Positions 59,922-64,000 of a stretch of DNA of 64,000 nucleotides are shown one piece after another (position 1 is the stretch's first letter; every line of letters starts with the position of its first letter). The position numbers were made by a program, and so were the translations under genes. The stretch spans positions 1 to 64,000 of the forward strand of contig SVPU01000001.1 of the NCBI GenBank assembly GCA_015065685.1, in the 5' to 3' direction. Source of the DNA: Oscillospiraceae bacterium (GTDB lineage Bacteria > Bacillota > Clostridia > Oscillospirales > Acutalibacteraceae). The notes beneath the pieces were generated by a model. The model did no database searches, was not told the origin of the DNA, and worked only from the letters and a program-made list of their open reading frames with translations.

Positions 59922-61007
59922 ATGGCTAAAGGTAGAAAAAGTGTTAAAAAGGAAATGGATTACGCAGAGTTTTTCGAAGCGCTAAAGCTTATGGAAGAAG
60001 AACGCGGAATACCGCAGAAATTTATTGCAGAAAAAATTGCAGAGGCTATAGTTGTTGCGGCTCGTAAGGACTATGGCGGAGATGATGTTGTTTCTTGTGT
60101 TATTGATACCGAAAACAAGGTGTTCTCTGTAACTGCACGCAAGGAAATTGTTGAAGAGGTTGAGAATCCCTTCACACAAATAACCCGTGAAGAAGCTGCA
60201 AGGCTTGACCCTCAGAGCGTGGAGCAGGGCTTTGTTGAAATTAAGCTCGACCCCAGAAAATTCGGCAGAGTTGTGGCTCAAAATTCTAAGAACAACTTCC
60301 GTCAGGGAGTTAGAGAAGAAGAGCGCGGTCAAACCTTGGCTGAGTTCCAAAGCTACAACCGTGAGCTAGTTACTGCTGTTGTTCAAAAGATTGACCCTAA
60401 AACAGGCAACGCTATTTTGAGCATTGGCCACAGTGATGCAACACTTCCTAAGCTCGAGCAGGTTCCGGATGAGATTTTAAAAGAAGGCGACCATATCAAG
60501 GTTTATGTGGTTGATGTTAAGGATACCGAACGCGGTGCCAGAATTATGCTCTCGAGAACACACCCGAATCTTGTAAGACGCTTGTTTGAGACCGAGGTTC
60601 CCGAAATATTTGACGGAACAATAGAAATTAAAGCTGTATCCCGTCAAGCAGGCTCAAGAACCAAGATTGCGGTTTACTGTCAAGACCCCGAAATCGATCC
60701 CGTTGGCGCTTGTATCGGCCCTAAGGGTGTTCGTGTTAACAAGATTGTTGAAGAGCTCGCAGGAGAAAAAATCGATATTGTTAAATATAGCGAAAACCCT
60801 GTTGAATTTATTTCAGAAGCACTTTCTCCCGCAAAGGTTGTTTCGGCTGAGATACTCAGCGAAGAACCTAAGGTTTGCAAGGTTAGTGTTCCCGAAGCAC
60901 AGCTATCACTTGCTATCGGTAACAAGGGACAGAATGTTCGACTTGCCGCTAAGCTTACAGGCTGGAAGATTGATATTCACCCCGAAAGCGGATTTTTTGG
61001 TGAATAG
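59922..61007 (+). CDS. nusA: Transcription factor NusA
   Basis: Modulates pausing, termination and antitermination. 361 residues: N-terminal RNAP-binding domain, S1 domain (VTAVVQKIDPKTGNAILSIG), KH1 (GACIGPKGVRVNKIVEELAGE) and KH2 (LSLAIGNKGQNVRLAAKLTG). It lacks the C-terminal acidic repeats of Proteobacteria, normal for Firmicutes. ATG 59922 starts MAKGRKSVKKE after GGAGGA; TTG 59904 upstream lies before that SD. Confidence 0.97.
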   Translation: MAKGRKSVKKEMDYAEFFEALKLMEEERGIPQKFIAEKIAEAIVVAARKDYGGDDVVSCVIDTENKVFSVTARKEIVEEVENPFTQITREEAARLDPQSVEQGFVEIKLDPRKFGRVVAQNSKNNFRQGVREEERGQTLAEFQSYNRELVTAVVQKIDPKTGNAILSIGHSDATLPKLEQVPDEILKEGDHIKVYVVDVKDTERGARIMLSRTHPNLVRRLFETEVPEIFDGTIEIKAVSRQAGSRTKIAVYCQDPEIDPVGACIGPKGVRVNKIVEELAGEKIDIVKYSENPVEFISEALSPAKVVSAEILSEEPKVCKVSVPEAQLSLAIGNKGQNVRLAAKLTGWKIDIHPESGFFGE

Positions 61008-61051
61008 AAAAATAGAATTTATATAAATATATATTTTGGAAGGAGTTTCTT

Positions 61052-61321
61052 ATGGCTGCAAAAAAAATACCCATGAGAATGTGCACCGGCTGCAGAGAAA
61101 TGAAGCCTAAAAAAGAACTTGTGAGAGTTGTTAAAACAACCGAAAATGAAGTCAAGCTTGATTTAACGGGCAAATTAAACGGCAGAGGCGCTTATATATG
61201 CAAAAATAAGGAATGTTTGGCTAAAGCTCAAAAGACAAACGCGCTCTCACGCGCTTTTGAAATGGCGGTATCCGAAGAAATATATAATCAGCTTGAAACG
61301 GAGCTTGGGAATATTGAATAA
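61052..61321 (+). CDS. ylxR: YlxR family RNA-binding protein (RnpM)
   Basis: 89 residues: RMCTGCREMKPKKELVRVVK then GRGAYICKNKECLAKAQK, the DUF448/YlxR signature. Relatives bind RNase P RNA and may modulate it. Between nusA and ylxQ as usual. GGAAGGAG precedes the ATG. Confidence 0.95.
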   Translation: MAAKKIPMRMCTGCREMKPKKELVRVVKTTENEVKLDLTGKLNGRGAYICKNKECLAKAQKTNALSRAFEMAVSEEIYNQLETELGNIE

Positions 61322-61640
61322 TAAAATTATTTCTCTTTTAGGGTTTGCGGCCAAGGCCGGAAAATTGAGCTTCGGCTTTGATATGACCGCCCAAGCCATA
61401 AAAAGAAAAAAATCAAAACTTATTGTTATAGCAAACGATGTTTCCGAAAAAAGCAAAAAAGAAATTTTGTTTTTTAAAGGAGAACAGAAAACAGAGGTTA
61501 TTACGCTTGAGACGGTTAGTATAGCCGAGTTATCCAAAGCGGTTGGAAAAAAATGCGGAATAATTTCTGTTAACGATGAAGGCTTTGCCCAAGCGTGTTT
61601 AAAGGCACGAATTGAAGGAGGAATTGCGAATGACAAATAA
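61314..61640 (+). CDS. ylxQ: YlxQ, L7Ae-family RNA-binding protein
   Basis: L7Ae-like protein likely binding kink-turn RNA. About 108 residues beginning [20 protein letters not shown], then [17 protein letters not shown] and [17 protein letters not shown]. The frame stays open to 61257, but family length and GGAG at 61301 favour TTG 61314. Overlaps ylxR by eight bases and infB by eleven, so translation of the three is coupled. Confidence 0.92.
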   Translation: MNNKIISLLGFAAKAGKLSFGFDMTAQAIKRKKSKLIVIANDVSEKSKKEILFFKGEQKTEVITLETVSIAELSKAVGKKCGIISVNDEGFAQACLKARIEGGIANDK

Positions 61641-64000
61641 ATACAAGGTAAGTGACCTCGCTAAAGATTTTAATATGCAATCTAAGGAAATGACCGAGAT
61701 TGTAAAAAGTGCTACCGGTGCAGAAAAGAAATCGGGAGCAACACTAAACGAGCAAGAAATCAGTGCGGTTTTCTTTTATATAACAGGCGAAAATTCTGTT
61801 AAAAATTTCGATGCTTATTTTGCAACGGGTGAGGAATCCCGCGAAAAGGCAAAAAAGGCAAGGGAAGAAGAAAAAAATAAGAAATTGCTTGAACAAATGG
61901 CAATTTTAGAGCAGTTAAAAGCAGCCGCTGCTGCACAAAACGGCGAAACAAAGGCTGAGGAAAAAACAAAGGCTCAAAAGAGTGAGAAGAGCGTTGAGCC
62001 CAAAAAGGCTGAGCCTAAAAAAGCAGAGCCCCAAAAGGCTGAGCCAAAGGCTAAAGCACCTGAGAAAAAGGCTACAGAGAAGGTAGAAGCAAAAGCAGAA
62101 AAGGCAGCCCCCAAAGAGTCTAAAAAGGAAGAAAAGGCTGTGGCAAAAGAGCACAAGCCTTCTGATCCTAAGCCATTTACTTCACAGAAAAAGGATAAAA
62201 AACCCGGTGAGGCACCCAACAGAGGTCCCGCCGAGATTCGTCATGTTGATACACGTACCTCAAACGTTAATATTGACAAATATAACGAAAAATATGAGAG
62301 TATTGCACCTGCTAACTCAATGAGAGATAACTATTCGAGAAAGCAGAAAATTAAGCAAAAATCTCAGGATTATAAGCGTCCTCAAGGTGCAAAACGCGAG
62401 ACCGAGGCTGACAAAATGCGCCGTATGCAGCTTGAGCGCATAAAGAAAACACCTATCACAGTAACCGTTGGCGATGAAATTACGGTAGGTGAGCTTGCTG
62501 CAGCAATGAAAAAGACCGCTGCCGAGGTTATTAAGGAGCTTATGAAGCTCGGTATGCTTGCAACTGTTAATCAGGTGATTGATTACGATACCGCTGAAAT
62601 CGTGGTAACCGAAATGGGTGCTAAAATTGAGAGAGCGGTTGTTGTTACAATTGAAGAGCAAATTATGGATGATACTGAGGATAATGCAGAAAACCTTAAG
62701 CCCAGAAGTCCTGTTGTTGTTGTAATGGGCCACGTTGACCACGGTAAAACCTCACTTCTTGATGCTATCCGTAACACTGCCGTTACTGATACCGAAGCAG
62801 GCGGCATTACACAGCACATCGGTGCTTATAAGGTTAACTGCAACGGAAACGAAATAACCTTCCTTGACACCCCCGGCCACGCTGCGTTTACATCGATGCG
62901 CCAGAGAGGCGCAATGGCAACCGATATTGCGGTTTTGGTTGTTGCCGCTGATGACGGTATTATGCCCCAGACCATTGAGGCTATAAACCACGCAAAAGCC
63001 GCTAAGGTTCAGGTTATTGTTGCTATAAATAAGATGGATAAACCCGAGGCAAACCCCGACCGCATTTTGCAGCAGCTCACCGAACACGAGCTTGTTCCTG
63101 AAGAATGGGGCGGTGATACAATCTGTGTGCCTGTTTCGGCAAAAACACACGACGGTATCGATAATTTGCTTCAGAGCATTCTTCTTGTTGCCGAAATGAT
63201 GGAGCTTAAGGCTAACCCCGACAGACGCGCTAAAGGTATTGTTATTGAGGCCCGTCTTGATAAGGGTAGAGGTCCTGTGGCTTCTCTGCTTGTGCAGAAC
63301 GGAACTCTCAATTCGGGTGATATTATCGTTGCGGGCACTGCTGTTGGCCGTGTTCGTGTTATGACAAATGAAAACGGCGTTGAGGTTAAGAGTGCAGGTC
63401 CCTCTGTTCCTGTTGAGATTACAGGTCTTGCTGAAACCCCGAACGCAGGCGATGTGTTCGATGCTGTTTCGGATGAAAGACTTGCCCGCCAGCTCGTTGA
63501 GCAGAGAAAGCAAAAGGCAAAAGAAGAAATCTTCAATGCAAAACAAAAGGTTACACTTGACAATCTCTTCGAAAGTCTCAGTGAGGGCGACCTTAAAGAG
63601 CTTAACATCATTGTTAAGGCAGATGTTCAGGGTAGCGTTGAGGCTGTGCGCGAGAACCTTGTTAAGCTTTCAAATGAAGAGGTGCGCGTAAATGTTATTC
63701 ACGGCGGTGTTGGTGCAGTTAATGAATCTGACGTAATGCTCGCTACCACCTCTGCAGCTATCATTGTTGGCTTTAATGTTCGTCCCGATGCGGTTGCGAA
63801 GGCAGCTGCTGAGAGAGACGGCGTTGATATGCGTATGTACCGCGTAATTTACGACTGTATCGAAGAAATTCAGGCTGCTATGAAGGGTATGCTTGCTCCT
63901 AAGTACCGCGAGAATCAGATGGGAACGGTTGAGGTTAGAAATGTTTATAAGATTTCAAGCGTTGGTACAGTTGCAGGTAGCTATGTAACAAACGGTAAAA
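61630..64000 (+). CDS. infB: Translation initiation factor IF-2, 3' end cut by window
   Basis: GTPase placing initiator tRNA on the 30S subunit. At least 790 codons; the frame is open to the last base. The N-terminal IF2_N helix ([20 protein letters not shown]) is followed by a Lys/Ala/Glu/Pro-rich stretch (about 95-185, [16 protein letters not shown] repeats). The G domain begins near 358 with [20 protein letters not shown], then DTPGHAAF and NKMD. ATG 61630 has GGAGGA upstream within ylxQ. The C-terminal tRNA-binding domain is lost beyond the edge. Confidence 0.98.
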   Translation, partial: MTNKYKVSDLAKDFNMQSKEMTEIVKSATGAEKKSGATLNEQEISAVFFYITGENSVKNFDAYFATGEESREKAKKAREEEKNKKLLEQMAILEQLKAAAAAQNGETKAEEKTKAQKSEKSVEPKKAEPKKAEPQKAEPKAKAPEKKATEKVEAKAEKAAPKESKKEEKAVAKEHKPSDPKPFTSQKKDKKPGEAPNRGPAEIRHVDTRTSNVNIDKYNEKYESIAPANSMRDNYSRKQKIKQKSQDYKRPQGAKRETEADKMRRMQLERIKKTPITVTVGDEITVGELAAAMKKTAAEVIKELMKLGMLATVNQVIDYDTAEIVVTEMGAKIERAVVVTIEEQIMDDTEDNAENLKPRSPVVVVMGHVDHGKTSLLDAIRNTAVTDTEAGGITQHIGAYKVNCNGNEITFLDTPGHAAFTSMRQRGAMATDIAVLVVAADDGIMPQTIEAINHAKAAKVQVIVAINKMDKPEANPDRILQQLTEHELVPEEWGGDTICVPVSAKTHDGIDNLLQSILLVAEMMELKANPDRRAKGIVIEARLDKGRGPVASLLVQNGTLNSGDIIVAGTAVGRVRVMTNENGVEVKSAGPSVPVEITGLAETPNAGDVFDAVSDERLARQLVEQRKQKAKEEIFNAKQKVTLDNLFESLSEGDLKELNIIVKADVQGSVEAVRENLVKLSNEEVRVNVIHGGVGAVNESDVMLATTSAAIIVGFNVRPDAVAKAAAERDGVDMRMYRVIYDCIEEIQAAMKGMLAPKYRENQMGTVEVRNVYKISSVGTVAGSYVTNGK

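Noticed and set aside
1-64000. CRISPR array, rRNA genes or ordinary tRNA genes
   Set aside because: None seen: no regularly spaced repeats, and the only tRNA-like sequence is tmRNA and its att fragment.

Overview
The window looks like chromosome of an anaerobic, spore-forming member of the Clostridia, probably near the Oscillospiraceae/Ruminococcaceae. The grounds are spoIIR and spoIID, a rubrerythrin, an 8-Cys clostridial ferredoxin, a two-gene SUF system, a glycyl radical enzyme, a PPi-type phosphofructokinase, the dgt-dnaG-rpoD order and frequent gut-clostridial intergenic repeats. All assignments come from reading the sequence; no searches were run.

Layout. 1-3.1 kb: end of a ribosomal operon (rpsD-rpoA-rplQ), a structured RNA candidate and azlCD. 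3.1-5.7 kb (minus): lemA, a TPM-domain protein and a D,D-carboxypeptidase. 5.8-10.5 kb: sufC-sufB, rubrerythrin, phosphofructokinase and a polysaccharide deacetylase. 10.5-20 kb: an EamA transporter fused in frame to IspE, spoIIR, rpmE, a YigZ protein, dgt-dnaG-rpoD, a TSCPD protein, a hypothetical protein and an amidase. 19.5-27.3 kb: LUD protein, RNase Y, spoIID, an unlisted 41-residue membrane peptide, a MecA-like adaptor, rpe, tepA and a PrsA-like lipoprotein. 27.5-32.1 kb: a 4.6-kb prophage remnant inserted at the 3' end of ssrA, with integrase, lysis genes, a 23-bp att duplication and an internal deletion scar. 32.1-38.8 kb (minus): ssrA, smpB, ferredoxin, yaaT-holB-trpS and yfhO.

39-46.5 kb holds the strongest candidate for an undescribed system. 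Two paralogous secreted proteins of about 775 residues are each followed by a 39-residue peptide gene with a shared leader-like N-terminus and an S/T-I-F end. Between the two pairs sits a three-gene operon encoding an HPr-kinase-like protein, a PqqD-like protein and an S26B (SipW-like, Ser-His) peptidase. The two pairs share promoter layout and 5' leader structure, and a 1285-bp block of the secreted-protein genes is identical. This suggests a surface or peptide-modification system; its function is inferred.

46.6-64 kb: efp, a CD1247-type protein, ispD-ispF (with the fused IspE these supply three consecutive MEP-pathway steps), an RsuA-type pseudouridine synthase, a UgpC/MsmX-type ATPase, an XRE-GlmM fusion with a GlmU-like acyltransferase, an AraC regulator divergent from a glycyl radical enzyme without a visible activase, a PASTA pseudokinase, and the rimP-nusA-ylxR-ylxQ-infB operon, which runs off the end.
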